Below the pieces are notes generated by a model. That model was not told where the DNA came from. It saw only the letters and a program-made list of their open reading frames with translations, and searched no databases. From Bdellovibrionales bacterium (lineage in GTDB: Bacteria; Bdellovibrionota; Bdellovibrionia; Bdellovibrionales; UBA1609): a stretch of 64,000 nucleotides of DNA. This document shows positions 10,501 to 17,365 of this stretch, one piece after another. The DNA is taken from assembly GCA_019637855.1 (NCBI GenBank), contig JAHBUX010000005.1, positions 124,001 through 188,000 on the forward strand, read 5' to 3'. Position 1 is the first letter of the stretch; the number at the start of each line of letters is the position of its first letter. The position numbers and the translations under genes were made by a program.

Positions 10501-10617
10501 TGCCTTTTTAGCTGCAGCCGGCTTCTTCGCTTTCTTCACGGCAGGCTGCGCCGCCATGGCCGTGTGGCCAAGGCTCAAGCAAACCAACAGTTTAAGAGTT
10601 GCGCTCAACATCTTCAC
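7564..10617 (-). CDS. GltD-like large periplasmic TPR protein
   Basis: A 1017-residue protein with a signal peptide (about 1-23, ending TAMAAQ), a Lys/Ala-rich linker (24-60) and then TPR-like helical repeats through most of its length, roughly residues 90-800. Repeat units visible include LEPEIQFRLAELYMRK, PDAHLAMGEIAFNRSQ and YESRYAYADLLFSRNK-like segments. The final 150 residues are helical without clear repeats. It follows the GYF-PilZ gene after only 2 nt and precedes GltE-like by overlap. In Myxococcus a TPR protein of similar size (AgmU, renamed GltD) heads the same gene order. A periplasmic scaffold role is inferred. The name must not be confused with glutamate synthase gltD. Confidence 0.65.
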   Translation of the reverse strand: MKMLSATLKLLVCLSLGHTAMAAQPAVKKAKKPAAAKKAKAKGKSAEVSAVAAEPAAKKVTTPLDELRLVEGDEQGNEVKSLKAELLVTKAELQAIAQAQKLLKKYKNTALEPEIQFRLAELYMRKSKTDRFFEVHRESETVVRLAPRQVKESSSRSSVQNAVNIYSMIQNSFPSFAQMDLVIFNHAFARQALGQEKDAEGLYQNLINKHSSSPLVPDAHLAMGEIAFNRSQFALALDHFNAIRKYPESRVYPYGLYKAAWTHYNMRDAEKGLKKLEEVVAFGKFVEQSNTDARLDLRKEALNDMTLFYEDVYPAKDAYKYFREQAGAEEVGPILLKMATLYERHSRFNDQRVALQQFVQELPKSPLLPKVHTDLVLAYDHLREKDQAVKRMEDFSQLCKDDGRWVKSQVKNSEEGKKLSSECLTGLNDTALKLARKWLRAWKKLPSDTSYADASEKAFEIYLRTPADNDDYNESRYAYADLLFSRNKFRAASTQYAQVSRSGKAAKLGHDASYGAIVSLEKAVGEKWSSDDEKSFHQLATEYVQKNPKGAYRLDIEYKMALLAYERNRYDEAAPTFVRLGREFPTQEKGMKSQDLYLDILNLKKDYRGIRNYTTELMKLSADPTRGQKMQKLYEQAYFLEIQGLEEKNRLKEALAEYLAFAKQNPSSDLAEKAVWNAMQLQFKTGDLWNGAKTAEQFATQFPKSPQAVNSLLRAAQTFEQMAQLSEAARVLTKLAAKDEKASARWKELAADFHALQDEMPAARKLYGELKTNANAEQRVKIMRKLEALEKNYGSEQSHAEVLRAMIDQNIQPQANLARVELAEKMYAKNQLTEAFNEARRQQTSSMPKDLKARLRLIQAKVLEQEFLKQSVKSRAERVGSVLAIKTEKLVKAQEALQDTIKLGNARVSMEAFERLYGCYAHYVKALKEMPTPAGLTAEDEKAFRAEIDNLVVPLEEKSVDTLAQAVQFARKQPFLDSTAVRLENELNVLNKQVVINVAPSLTKPEVMLPVVAGVGP

Positions 10618-10619
10618 AA

Positions 10620-11480
10620 TTAAGCCACTTTCTTATACAGCTCATCTTGCACTTCCTGACTTAGGCTCAAGAAACGCAGACCGTATTCCACGGGAGTGTT
10701 GTCGTTGACGAATTTCTTGCTAACCACTTCACAAATGGCATTGAACGCGGGCCAACCGTCCTGCGAGTTGAAGTGCACATTCACTTGTTGTCCCGGCAAC
10801 ACCATGCTGTTCGCCATAGTAATACCGACACCGCCGCGCGAGATCTCCGTGCCCTGACCTTTCCACAACGACATATTGTCGTGGATGATCACACGGCCGC
10901 TGTACTGTTGGCGTTGAAAGCGACGTTGCACGAATGCGTCTTTACCATCGGCCTTACCATACAAAGCGCGGATGCTGGCTGGGGAGAACTCCGCGATCTC
11001 GGCCACGCGCTGCCATGTCTGCATTCCGGCGTGCCAGATAAAATCAAAAGGAAATACGACTTTTTGTTGCAGCATTTTAACGACGTCTTTGAAAGCGAAG
11101 GGACCAAAGCGGTTTTCGCCTTTCAACACAAACCATTCCGTAACGGCGTGAGCGCTCGTCGGCGGCGGGCTGATGCTTTCAGCGCTTACGCTTTCGGCGC
11201 TTACATTTTGTGCACTGACATTCAAACGCACTTCAACGACCTCTTCGGTCGGAGCGGTTGTTTTAGTCGTGCCGGTACCCACCGTCGGCGGGCGGTTGGG
11301 TTTGTTGTTTTTCAGCTTCGCAGCGAGGGGTTGGAACTCAAGCAAAAGAATCCAATCGTCCTTTTGCTCATCGTAGATATAATCGAACAACTCCAACTGC
11401 TTGCCGCGGACCTGCGCGACGATCTCTTCCAAAGTAAACGGACCTGTTTGTTCACCCTGATGAGACACCAAATACTTCAT
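10620..11480 (-). CDS. Double GYF domain and PilZ domain protein
   Basis: A 286-residue cytoplasmic protein with no signal peptide. Two GYF_2 domains lie at about 1-50 (QTGPFTLEEI) and 115-162 (RFGPFAFKDV), joined by a linker with a short NVSAQ/NVSAE/SVSAE repeat. A PilZ domain follows at about 186-280. The PilZ RxxxR motif is present (R186, R190), but the second motif reads ExSxxG (E212, S214, G217) instead of D/NxSxxG, so c-di-GMP binding is plausible but not certain. The ATG at 11480 is chosen because AAGGAAG precedes it; an upstream TTG at 11501 would include that site in the coding region. As first gene of the Glt-like operon it could link c-di-GMP to the machine (inference). Confidence 0.78.
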   Translation of the reverse strand: MKYLVSHQGEQTGPFTLEEIVAQVRGKQLELFDYIYDEQKDDWILLLEFQPLAAKLKNNKPNRPPTVGTGTTKTTAPTEEVVEVRLNVSAQNVSAESVSAESISPPPTSAHAVTEWFVLKGENRFGPFAFKDVVKMLQQKVVFPFDFIWHAGMQTWQRVAEIAEFSPASIRALYGKADGKDAFVQRRFQRQQYSGRVIIHDNMSLWKGQGTEISRGGVGITMANSMVLPGQQVNVHFNSQDGWPAFNAICEVVSKKFVNDNTPVEYGLRFLSLSQEVQDELYKKVA

Positions 11481-11741
11481 AGTCCACTTCCTTTTTAACA
11501 ACTCTCCATCGGTCTGGATGCAGTATGGCTCAAGGGCTAACCGGCTAAATCGATTGGGGTTACAACGCAGTGCCTCGGATTGAGACAGCCGGCGAGAGTT
11601 TGCGGAAAACTGTCGAGATCGACAACACCGCCAGAGTCAAAAAGGTCGACGGTTTTGGGCAATTTCCGCTGCGGTATTTTTCCGGAACGGTTGCTGCAAG
11701 CGTTTTAAGTCTGCAATACCAAATCAAACAAGGGGACATAC
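11481..11741. promoter_or_regulatory. Divergent intergenic region of the Glt-like operon
   Basis: This 261-nt gap must hold the promoters of the Glt-like operon (minus) and of the secreted-protein pair (plus). The clearest element is a near-perfect dyad, TGTCGAGATCGACA, at 11611-11624, about 130 nt from each start, that could be an operator. An AAGGGG ribosome-binding site precedes the plus-strand ATG at 11742. I do not see a convincing -35/-10 pair on either strand, so the promoter positions are unknown. Confidence 0.35.
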
Positions 11742-12392
11742 ATGCACAAGAAGCTGGTACTTTTTTCTTTGCTCTCTATCATTTCGTTTGACGCAATGGG
11801 CGCAGGACTGCGCGATCCGCGCGAGATTTTCAATCAACCGGCTACCGGTCGCTTAACTCAAGTGTTTCTCGGATTGAGCGAAGCGGGTGTTGCAAAAATG
11901 GTGTGGCCCGGATTGGCGCAAGAAGAAAAAGCGCTCGCTGCCGCCGAGAAAGAACTGGCTTTGACTCGCCGCCTTCCTACTTCGGAAATCGAACGCAATG
12001 CTCGTATCGAAGCGCAAGCTGCGGTGATCGCTCGCAGTGAAGCTACCGCTTACATTCCCAAAGTGTTGCCGGTCGATCCACGCCTTCCCAGTGCTGCGGA
12101 AGAGTTGCAATTCTTGACCTCCAACGGCGTGGTCTCGGCTCAAGAAAAAGCTGCGCTGATTGTTAAAGCGGAAGAAGCTGTGGCCGAACGTTCGCGTATG
12201 GCGTTGATCGCTGCTCAAGAAGCAGGCTACCTGTCCAAAGCTGTGCGTGTGGCTCGCTACGGCACCAGCGTTTTGCTCGGTCTCGACATCGCTTCGCGCG
12301 TTTACATTTTTAACATCTTGGATGCTAACCCCGGCCTGACTCCGGTGGTCGGTTTCTCGGCCGAACAGATTCGCGCAATCCTAGGCAACTAA
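11742..12392 (+). CDS. Secreted helical protein of unknown function
   Basis: A 216-residue protein with a signal peptide (about 1-21, ending DAMGAG). The mature part is Ala/Glu-rich and helical (about 55-175), with two heptad-like stretches, and has a hydrophobic segment near residues 165-190 (SVLLGLDIASRVYIFNIL) that could be a membrane anchor. The AAGGGGACATAC leader places a good ribosome-binding site before the ATG. It lies 19 nt ahead of another secreted protein, and the two probably form one transcript. No family recognised. Confidence 0.6.
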   Translation: MHKKLVLFSLLSIISFDAMGAGLRDPREIFNQPATGRLTQVFLGLSEAGVAKMVWPGLAQEEKALAAAEKELALTRRLPTSEIERNARIEAQAAVIARSEATAYIPKVLPVDPRLPSAAEELQFLTSNGVVSAQEKAALIVKAEEAVAERSRMALIAAQEAGYLSKAVRVARYGTSVLLGLDIASRVYIFNILDANPGLTPVVGFSAEQIRAILGN

Positions 12393-12411
12393 GAAAGAGC
12401 AGGGAAAGGTT

Positions 12412-13449
12412 ATGAGACAGTCGTTCCTTTCCCTACTCTTGGTTCTGTCTTTGAGCACGCCGGCAGCCCATGCCGGCATTTGCTCCGACGCGCTTTCTTC
12501 CGTCAAAAAATATGCTCTTGAGGTGCGCGAGAGTCGCGGGCTGCGCCTGCTTGTCGCTCCCTCCAAAGGCGATCCACCTGAACGCTTTTACGGATTTGTC
12601 TCGGCCCGCGGTTGGCCCGCGCCGTTCAGTGGTCTGTTCAATGTTTTGGCCGACAAACCCAGCAATGCCGTTGTACGCGCCTTCGCCGGACCAGAGAAAA
12701 AAGCCTCATTGCTGGTGAAGTTCCCCGTCATTCTAGGATGGGCTTTGCTGGCGCAAGTGTATGTGATTGATCCTGTCACTGACTACGCCTTCGACTCTCG
12801 CATTCAATCCGAAATCGCTGAGAATCGCTTGGCCTTCGATCGCCTGATCGAAGAAGACTACCGTTTTGATTCCATTCGTCGCGCCCTGATCACGGCGACG
12901 ATGGCGCGCGAAGAGGCGGAACGTCAGGCCTACATGGTGGCCCGAGCCTACTCGAGCTACTACAAATATCGCGACAGCAAGAACGCTCAGTTTTCCGACG
13001 AAGATAACGATGCCCTGCTTGACCACTATCTCTTTGCTCACCTGAAGTCGGTGCTTGAAAATGGCGTGCAGGTTCCTTCCGACTTCCGCGTTTCATCCAG
13101 TTATTCACAACAGGTGACCGCGCACCAACGCCAACGTTTGTTTCAACTGACTCATGCCCTGTACATGCGTTATCAGATTTTGGATGCCTACGTGAAAGGC
13201 GACGCCAATCCAGCCCTTCAAGAGGCTTTCAAAATTATTCGCCAAGATCCTTTTTCACAACAGGCGGAAAACCTCTGGCGACAAGGTCGCATCGACAAAG
13301 GCCACTACCAACGTGTTCTGCAAGAGCGCGCCTATTGGTCCTATCGACTACAAAGCTACGGCGTTTTGGGTCTGCAGAAACTGCACCCACAAAGTGGGCA
13401 ACCGGTGACGTTGGCCGACTACGATGTGGAAATCCTGGCCGATCTCTGA
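12412..13449 (+). CDS. Secreted protein of unknown function, helical
   Basis: A 345-residue protein with a signal peptide (about 1-22, ending AHAGI). A hydrophobic stretch at about 103-121 (LGWALLAQVYVIDPV) may insert in a membrane or be buried. The remainder is helical and rich in Arg, Tyr and Gln (for example YSSYYKYRDSKN). It shares the layout of the preceding gene (signal peptide, helical body, one internal hydrophobic segment), so the pair may act together. No catalytic motif or known domain is recognised. Confidence 0.6.
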   Translation: MRQSFLSLLLVLSLSTPAAHAGICSDALSSVKKYALEVRESRGLRLLVAPSKGDPPERFYGFVSARGWPAPFSGLFNVLADKPSNAVVRAFAGPEKKASLLVKFPVILGWALLAQVYVIDPVTDYAFDSRIQSEIAENRLAFDRLIEEDYRFDSIRRALITATMAREEAERQAYMVARAYSSYYKYRDSKNAQFSDEDNDALLDHYLFAHLKSVLENGVQVPSDFRVSSSYSQQVTAHQRQRLFQLTHALYMRYQILDAYVKGDANPALQEAFKIIRQDPFSQQAENLWRQGRIDKGHYQRVLQERAYWSYRLQSYGVLGLQKLHPQSGQPVTLADYDVEILADL

Positions 13450-13454
13450 TTCAC

Positions 13455-13471
13455 CCTGCTAGGATAGCAGG
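13455..13471 (+). promoter_or_regulatory. Hairpin over the ribosome-binding site of the HAD gene
   Basis: A perfect 7-bp stem, CCTGCTA / TAGCAGG, with a 3-nt loop GGA ends one base before the ATG at 13473. The only Shine-Dalgarno-like sequence (AGGA, or GCAGGA) lies in the loop or 3' arm, so a folded RNA should limit initiation unless ribosomes finishing the gene that ends at 13449 open it. There is no T-run, so it is not a typical terminator. The structure is seen; the control role is inference. Confidence 0.45.
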
Positions 13472-13472
13472 A

Positions 13473-14210
13473 ATGGAAAGCCCGCACCCCCTCCTCACCA
13501 TAGCTGAAAACGTTCGCCAAGAGGCCGCGCGTTCGCGAGTGGCCGTGGTCTTCGACTTGGACTCGACGTTGTTTTGCGTGAGTTCGCGTACCCAACACAT
13601 TTTACGCCAGCTGGGCCATGATCCCACCTTCGCCACTCAGTTTGCCGAGCCCGCGGAAATTCTGCGTTCGATCGAAGTTCTGCCTTCGGACTACAGCGTG
13701 CGTGAGGTCATAGCCCGCACTCAGCTCAAGCCGTCCGAAGAGCTCGGCCTTGCGATCCGCAACTATTGGCGCAAACATTTCTTCGCCAGCCATTTTTTGG
13801 ACAAAGATATCTTATATCCCTCGGCCAACGAGTATGTGAACGCGCTTCGCAGCCTTGGCGCCGAGATCCTTTATCTCACCGGCCGTAATCATGGCAGCAT
13901 GCGCGAGGGCACCTTGCGAGCGCTTTATCATCACGGGTTTCCTCTATTCAACGAGACCATGCTGCATATGAAACCGAGCGATCTACAGAGCGATGAAAAC
14001 TATAAGGTCACCGTTCTGAAAGAACTAGTGCATGACTACGATCATATTTGGTTCTTCGAGAATGAACCGGTGATTATTGCCGAAGTGCGCATGGCATTGC
14101 CGCAGATTCATATCGTGTTTGTTAAGTCGGCCCACTCGGGCAAAGCCGCTGAGCCTCTCGATCTCCCTACGATCACACCAGACTATAAAATCGGTCTGCC
14201 TACGAAATAA
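13473..14210 (+). CDS. HAD-superfamily hydrolase
   Basis: A 245-residue cytoplasmic protein. HAD motif I is clear as VFDLDSTLF (nucleophile and acid/base Asp at about residues 29 and 31), motif II is LTGRNHGSM (about 134), and a candidate motif IV is FENEPV. The cap is inserted between motifs I and II (about 40-115). HAD enzymes with DxDST are usually phosphatases; the substrate cannot be told. ATG 13473 is chosen because the domain begins just after it; a longer frame would overlap the preceding gene. The 3' end overlaps the convergent Nudix gene by 11 nt. Confidence 0.72.
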   Translation: MESPHPLLTIAENVRQEAARSRVAVVFDLDSTLFCVSSRTQHILRQLGHDPTFATQFAEPAEILRSIEVLPSDYSVREVIARTQLKPSEELGLAIRNYWRKHFFASHFLDKDILYPSANEYVNALRSLGAEILYLTGRNHGSMREGTLRALYHHGFPLFNETMLHMKPSDLQSDENYKVTVLKELVHDYDHIWFFENEPVIIAEVRMALPQIHIVFVKSAHSGKAAEPLDLPTITPDYKIGLPTK

Positions 14211-14754
14211 GGCCGCGGTCGCGCAACGGTTTATAAGCCAACCCCAAAGACGAGGCGATGATAGAATGCTTGATCTCACCGCTCATCCATTTGTCCATCA
14301 CCTCTTGTGCCGGCAACAGCACAGTCTTCAAGTCCTCAAACGGATCGAGTTCGGGCTCTTGCACTTTGCGACAGCCAAGCGCCAGGTAGGTATGCATACG
14401 GTTGGTCTGCAGGGCGGGGTTGGGATAGTGATAACCTAAGTAGAGAGTCTCTTGCGGGGCATAGCCTGTCTCTTCCAAAAGTTCGCGCAGGCCCGCCAAC
14501 TGCGTGTCCTCGCCCCGCATATTGGTGCTGCCGCCAGGAACTTCTAAAAAGATATCGTCGCCGCCATGGCGATACTGCTCGACCATGACCATCTGTCCGC
14601 TTTCAGTGAGAGCGACCACATTCACCCAGTCAACGAACTCCATCACGTAGTAATCGGGCATGATACGCCCGTCCGGCAGTTCGCACTCATCCACGCGCAG
14701 GCGGAAGAAGCGGCTTTTGAAGATATCTTTGGATTTGAGCACTTTCCAACGCAT
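14200..14754 (-). CDS. Nudix hydrolase, ADP-ribose pyrophosphatase type
   Basis: A 184-residue protein with a Nudix box at about residues 74-98: PGGS, then GE, and the metal-binding RELLEETGY. The segment between the double Gly and the first Glu is one residue longer than in the common PGGxxxxGE form. The N-terminal part (YYVMEFVDWVNVVALT) and the PNPALQTNR segment after the box resemble ADP-ribose or nucleoside-diphosphate-sugar pyrophosphatases. It probably cleaves a nucleoside diphosphate derivative in the cytoplasm; substrate unknown. It is convergent with the HAD gene and divergent from the RsmI-like gene (24 nt between starts). Confidence 0.82.
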   Translation of the reverse strand: MRWKVLKSKDIFKSRFFRLRVDECELPDGRIMPDYYVMEFVDWVNVVALTESGQMVMVEQYRHGGDDIFLEVPGGSTNMRGEDTQLAGLRELLEETGYAPQETLYLGYHYPNPALQTNRMHTYLALGCRKVQEPELDPFEDLKTVLLPAQEVMDKWMSGEIKHSIIASSLGLAYKPLRDRGLIS

Positions 14755-14778
14755 AACGATTGTGATAGCGACCTTAGC

Positions 14779-15441
14779 ATGGCCCTTTTCGTCGTCGCAA
14801 CACCTATTGGGAATACCGGAGATATCACCACTCGTGCGCTGGAACAGCTGCGCTCCGCAGATCTGATCATCGGCGAAGAGCTTAAAGCTTTACGCCAGAT
14901 CTTGAAGGCGGCAGGTGTTCAAGCCCGTGCCATGGATCAGCTCAACGAGCATTCACGTCCCGCCGATATCGAGCATTTTGTGAATGAATGTCGCGAGAAG
15001 AACGTGGCCTTAGTCAGCGATTGCGGAACTCCGGGCTTCTGTGATCCGGGTGCCGACTTAGTGGCCGCCTGCTACGACGCGGAAGTCCCAGTACATGCCT
15101 TGCCAGGAGCTTCCAGTCTAATGGCGCTGCTGAGCGTGTGCGGAGTGCGCGTCGATGCGTTTACCTTCTTTGGCTTCCTACCGGCAAAAAACGAACAGCG
15201 CGCCCAAGCGTTGAATGAACTCAAACGCGAAAGACGTGCCTGCATCGTGATGGAAACCCCCTATCGCTGCGCTAAACTCGTGGAAGATCTGTCAACCAAC
15301 TTCGGTGACCGTTTTTGTGTTTTAGCTCTGAACCTCACGCAGGAAAAAGAGCGCGTGGTGCGCGCTTTTGGACGCGATCTCGCCAAGCACGGCCCATTTG
15401 ATGATGCCGAGCCGGTGGTTTTAATTCTTCCCGCGAAATAG
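14779..15441 (+). CDS. RsmI-like SAM-dependent methyltransferase, short form
   Basis: A 220-residue protein with the tetrapyrrole-methylase fold features of RsmI, which 2'-O-methylates C1402 of 16S rRNA: the N-terminal VATPIGNTGDIT, then NEHS, VSDCGTPGFCDPG, LPGASSLMALLSVCG and METPYR. RsmI is usually about 280 residues, so the C-terminal part after the methylase domain is missing. The usual AEDTR stretch reads GEELKALR. The start is ATG 14779, which puts VATPIGN at residues 5-11 as in the family. These differences could mean changed specificity; I would call it RsmI family, not proven RsmI. Confidence 0.75.
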   Translation: MALFVVATPIGNTGDITTRALEQLRSADLIIGEELKALRQILKAAGVQARAMDQLNEHSRPADIEHFVNECREKNVALVSDCGTPGFCDPGADLVAACYDAEVPVHALPGASSLMALLSVCGVRVDAFTFFGFLPAKNEQRAQALNELKRERRACIVMETPYRCAKLVEDLSTNFGDRFCVLALNLTQEKERVVRAFGRDLAKHGPFDDAEPVVLILPAK

Positions 15442-15444
15442 ACG

Positions 15445-15642
15445 TTATTTGTTGGTGGACGCCGGCATGCGTGTTGCCGACGGATCAAACTTCATGGCTT
15501 CAAAACGCTCGGGCCGCACTTTGGTTTCTGGCTCAACAACACTGTATTTGGGGCTTTCCACCGTCGGTTTGGACGGCTTCATCAACCAGAGAGCGGCACC
15601 AGCAGCCAAGACAGCAAATGCGGCAGCAATCATGAACTTCAT
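15445..15642 (-). CDS. Small membrane-anchored protein
   Basis: A 65-residue protein: an N-terminal hydrophobic helix (residues 3-21, AAAFAVLAAGAALWLM region) and a short Pro/Lys-rich tail (PSKPTVESPKYSVVEPETK). A purine-rich GAGGGGG site precedes the ATG, which argues that it is a real gene. It may follow the YhaM-like gene (60-nt gap) as the last cistron of the long operon. Function unknown; it could be a single-pass inner-membrane protein or be processed and secreted. Confidence 0.55.
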   Translation of the reverse strand: MKFMIAAAFAVLAAGAALWLMKPSKPTVESPKYSVVEPETKVRPERFEAMKFDPSATRMPASTNK

Positions 15643-15702
15643 AGGAACCCCCTCTTAATCTCTTTTCGGAACAGAGCCCCGGAACTTTAAATCCGCTCGA
15701 CC

Positions 15703-16683
15703 TTAGCCCTGTCCCTGTTGGCGACGAAAGAAGTCGAGGAAAAAATAACGTTCAAAACCCGGATGGTAGTGACTCCATTTTTCCGTCGGCGGCACGTTCT
15801 GCGTCTCGTTCTTCAAGAAATGAAACAACGTGTTCATCTTCGAATCCAGATCGTCAATCATCGACACCACGACCGCCTCAGGCAGCATGGGCAGCTTGGG
15901 CGAGCCGTACTCGAGCTTACCGTGATGGGACAACACGATGTGCTTTAAGACATCGCGTAGATCGTCGGGGAATCCGGAAATCTTGGCCGCCATTTTGTCG
16001 ATCATCTCGCAGGCCAAAACCATATGACCGACGAGTCGGCCGCTCTGCGTGTAGTGGATGCCGTCGGTAAGATCGAGTTCGTAGATCTTTCCGATATCGT
16101 GATAGATCGCGCCGAACACCAAAAGGTCACGATCCAAAAAGCCATAGTGCTTCGCCACGCCGTCCATCAGGCTGACGATCGAATGTATGTGCTCGATCAG
16201 ACCGCCGCGATAGGCATGATGGATGGTTTTCGCGGCCGGAGCGCGCAGTAAGATCTCTTGCATGCGCGGTTCGGTCAAAGTGTCGTGCAGAATCTGGCGC
16301 ACGTATTCATTTTTCAGACCGGCCACCAGCTCTAAAAGTTCAGCGTGATGTTTGCGCGGATCGCCGCCCAGATCGGCCACCAGCTGAGCCATATCGTACT
16401 CGCCGTCTTGTGCTTTGCGCACCTCGTGCACGATCAACTGTTTGCGATTTTGAAACAGCTGCACAAAGCCCTTGAGCCAAACCACATCGCCGACTTCAAA
16501 AGTCGCTGCGGCTTCATCGGCCTTTTCAAACATGCGACCGTTCACGTGGCCTGAAGCATCGGCCAGCGTGAGACTGAGAAAGGATTTGCCGTTTCTGTCT
16601 TTACCGGCGTTTTTCTCGGTAACCAAAAACGCGGTCTGCACATGGTCTTTTTCTTTGAATTCGCGAATCAAACGCTTACTCAC
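15703..16683 (-). CDS. YhaM-like 3'-5' exoribonuclease (OB fold plus HD domain)
   Basis: A 326-residue protein with an N-terminal OB-fold nucleic-acid-binding domain (about 12-85, with LTLADASGHVNGRMF and VGDVVWLKG) and a C-terminal HD metal-dependent phosphohydrolase domain (about 150-300). Metal ligands are visible in HHAYRGGLIEHIHS, in YHDIGK and in VLSHHGKLE. This architecture is that of YhaM, a 3'-5' exoribonuclease described mainly in Firmicutes. Its ATG overlaps the preceding secreted-protein gene by 8 nt. A role in RNA decay is inferred from the family. Confidence 0.8.
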   Translation of the reverse strand: MSKRLIREFKEKDHVQTAFLVTEKNAGKDRNGKSFLSLTLADASGHVNGRMFEKADEAAATFEVGDVVWLKGFVQLFQNRKQLIVHEVRKAQDGEYDMAQLVADLGGDPRKHHAELLELVAGLKNEYVRQILHDTLTEPRMQEILLRAPAAKTIHHAYRGGLIEHIHSIVSLMDGVAKHYGFLDRDLLVFGAIYHDIGKIYELDLTDGIHYTQSGRLVGHMVLACEMIDKMAAKISGFPDDLRDVLKHIVLSHHGKLEYGSPKLPMLPEAVVVSMIDDLDSKMNTLFHFLKNETQNVPPTEKWSHYHPGFERYFFLDFFRRQQGQG

Positions 16684-17365
16684 ACAACAGCCCTGGGTGA
16701 CGCGAATCCGTAAATGTCACACTGCCCACGTAGAGCGCATCTTTATCGTACTCAGCAAAAATGAAAGTTCCACCGATGACCGAGAGGTAGCGTTGATCCG
16801 CGGTGTAGAGATCCATCCCCTTTTCCCACTTTTTATGAAACTGAGTCGAAATATCCATGTACTTGTCACAGCCGGCGCCATACTCCTCGCCGGCCAGTAT
16901 ACGCGTCTTAGCCCGACTGACAAAGAATACGCGCGCGGTCGTGAGCGGCGAGCCGTTCTCCTTGCGGGCTACGAGTTTCAGGCGAAACGCCCCGCGCACC
17001 GGTGTGACCATCTCGCTCAAATCAACAACTCCGCCGCCCGTAGGTGTGCTAATTCGCGTATTCTCATGCAACGCACCGGGATGCTTTTGCGTTAGCTCCG
17101 CATTGATGTTGATCAACGCGCGTTTGATCGCCTCACGTTTGGCTCCGCCTTCGAGCTTAGTTAGATAGGCTTTGTATTCCTCTTCAATTTTGCCGACCAG
17201 GGCGCGCGGAATTTTCACATCACGGCTGCTGGTACGCGCGTTGTGTTCAGCCATGCGTTCGCTTTCATGTCCCTCCGCTGGCGCATGTGGCTTTTCTTCA
17301 CTGGCGAAAAGGGGGAACGTCGACAAAACAAGTGTGAGGAGCAGGCTAAATTCAATTGCCCGCAT
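16676..17365 (-). CDS. Secreted protein of unknown function
   Basis: A 229-residue protein with a signal peptide (about 1-22, ending LFASEE), a charged His/Glu-rich segment (23-45), a helical part (50-95) and a C-terminal beta-rich domain (about 115-229) with two Cys (in GAGCDKY and at the end, LLCE) that could form a disulphide. It overlaps the GYF-TPR gene by 14 nt upstream and the YhaM-like gene by 8 nt downstream, so it is translationally linked to both. No family recognised. Confidence 0.6.
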   Translation of the reverse strand: MRAIEFSLLLTLVLSTFPLFASEEKPHAPAEGHESERMAEHNARTSSRDVKIPRALVGKIEEEYKAYLTKLEGGAKREAIKRALININAELTQKHPGALHENTRISTPTGGGVVDLSEMVTPVRGAFRLKLVARKENGSPLTTARVFFVSRAKTRILAGEEYGAGCDKYMDISTQFHKKWEKGMDLYTADQRYLSVIGGTFIFAEYDKDALYVGSVTFTDSRHPGLLCE

